Shown: positions 63,561-64,000 of the stretch, in pieces
How the letters are laid out: each line of letters opens with the position of its first letter
Position numbering within the stretch: the first letter of the stretch is position 1
Assembly: GCA_964017185.1 (NCBI GenBank)
Contig: OZ024883.1
Location: 44,508,395-44,572,394, forward strand
Length of the DNA: 64,000 nt
Origin: Rugalucina vietnamica
Taxonomy: Eukaryota > Mollusca > Bivalvia > Lucinida > Lucinidae
Direction of reading: 5' to 3'
Notes under the pieces: model-generated
What the model saw: the letters and a program-made list of their open reading frames with translations, nothing else
The model's database searches: none
What the model was told of the DNA's origin: nothing
Translations under genes and position numbers: made by a program

Positions 63561-64000
63561 AATTCACCAGCTTAAAAGTTGCTTAATATATTTGCATAGT
63601 ATATTTAAGATCCAGGTATTTGCATATGTGACGGACAGTGTTATTCTGATAAAGATGATGTACCTGTAATTCGTGCATTAATCGTTTCTATCCAAAACTT
63701 TAGGTTGCAATACGTATATTGTTGTATTTGCTTGATAGTCTATTGCAAAAAATGTATTTTCTGACAAAAATATGTTTTGAAAAAATCTGACCCCCTTCCC
63801 CCTTTGACACAGATTTATGCTGCAGGTATGTAACATCAAGAGGTTTCCACTATGCTGTTGTACTTATCAAATGTTCTATAATTTTACGGAGAATGCAAGA
63901 TATTCTATAGAAATAACACAGAAGCTGCCAGAAATGACGCTCAAAATTTGGGCAGGAAACCTATGAAGTCTTCCGAGATCCTTTCCATGATAGTATATTT
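63561..64000. other. 3' flank, nothing recognised
   Basis: AT-rich with no supportable gene to the window end. Confidence 0.3.

Overview
This looks like animal nuclear DNA, most likely from a bivalve mollusc. It is AT-rich, has long introns with GT-AG borders, and is crowded with MITE-like foldbacks, SINEs, non-LTR retrotransposons, a Penelope-like element, satellites and microsatellites. The bivalve call rests on repeat style (short palindromic MITEs opening with GAGCCGCC, many ACATGTACAT motifs) and on the gene; it is an inference. I see nothing prokaryotic.

The one confident host gene runs on the + strand from 34589 to 62916. I assembled 21 coding exons by hand from splice sites, phase and homology. 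They add up to 3360 nt, stay in frame throughout and encode 1119 residues: three calponin-homology (CH) domains followed by eight filamin-type immunoglobulin repeats and a short tail. Ordinary filamins have two CH domains; three CH domains plus filamin repeats is the layout of the invertebrate jitterbug filamins. From exon 10 to exon 20 every exon is a multiple of three bounded by phase-1 introns, mostly at the Gly of the repeats' Gly-Ser-Pro motif.

Layout: 1-12 kb holds foldback elements and a ~460-bp tandem repeat, with one candidate secreted-protein first exon at 9.7 kb. 12.4-15.75 kb is a 152-bp satellite of about 22 copies. 15.8-23.6 kb holds three copies of a related block, one carrying two insertions. 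24.6-30 kb has tandem duplications, an 893-bp TIR element and a weak two-exon minus-strand gene candidate. 30.3-34.1 kb holds a SINE with a perfect 11-bp target duplication, a Penelope-like element fused to the 5' piece of a non-LTR element, and a foldback containing a second foldback with a 5-bp target duplication. 34.6-62.9 kb is the filamin gene, whose introns hold three non-LTR retrotransposons (one with its 5' half inverted) and many MITEs. 62.9-64 kb is 3' flank.

The most unusual signal is that two tandem arrays inside the gene are built from the edges of its own exons. Exon 14's 3' end plus its splice donor is repeated about 22 times (51283-52826). Exon 17's 5' end plus its splice acceptor is repeated seven times (54491-54928). 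Three other exons have MITEs ending 17-32 nt before their splice acceptors. The gene therefore has to select correct splice sites among many near-identical decoys.

All calls were made by reading the sequence. Exon coordinates are precise where splice sites are quoted; most mobile-element borders are approximate.
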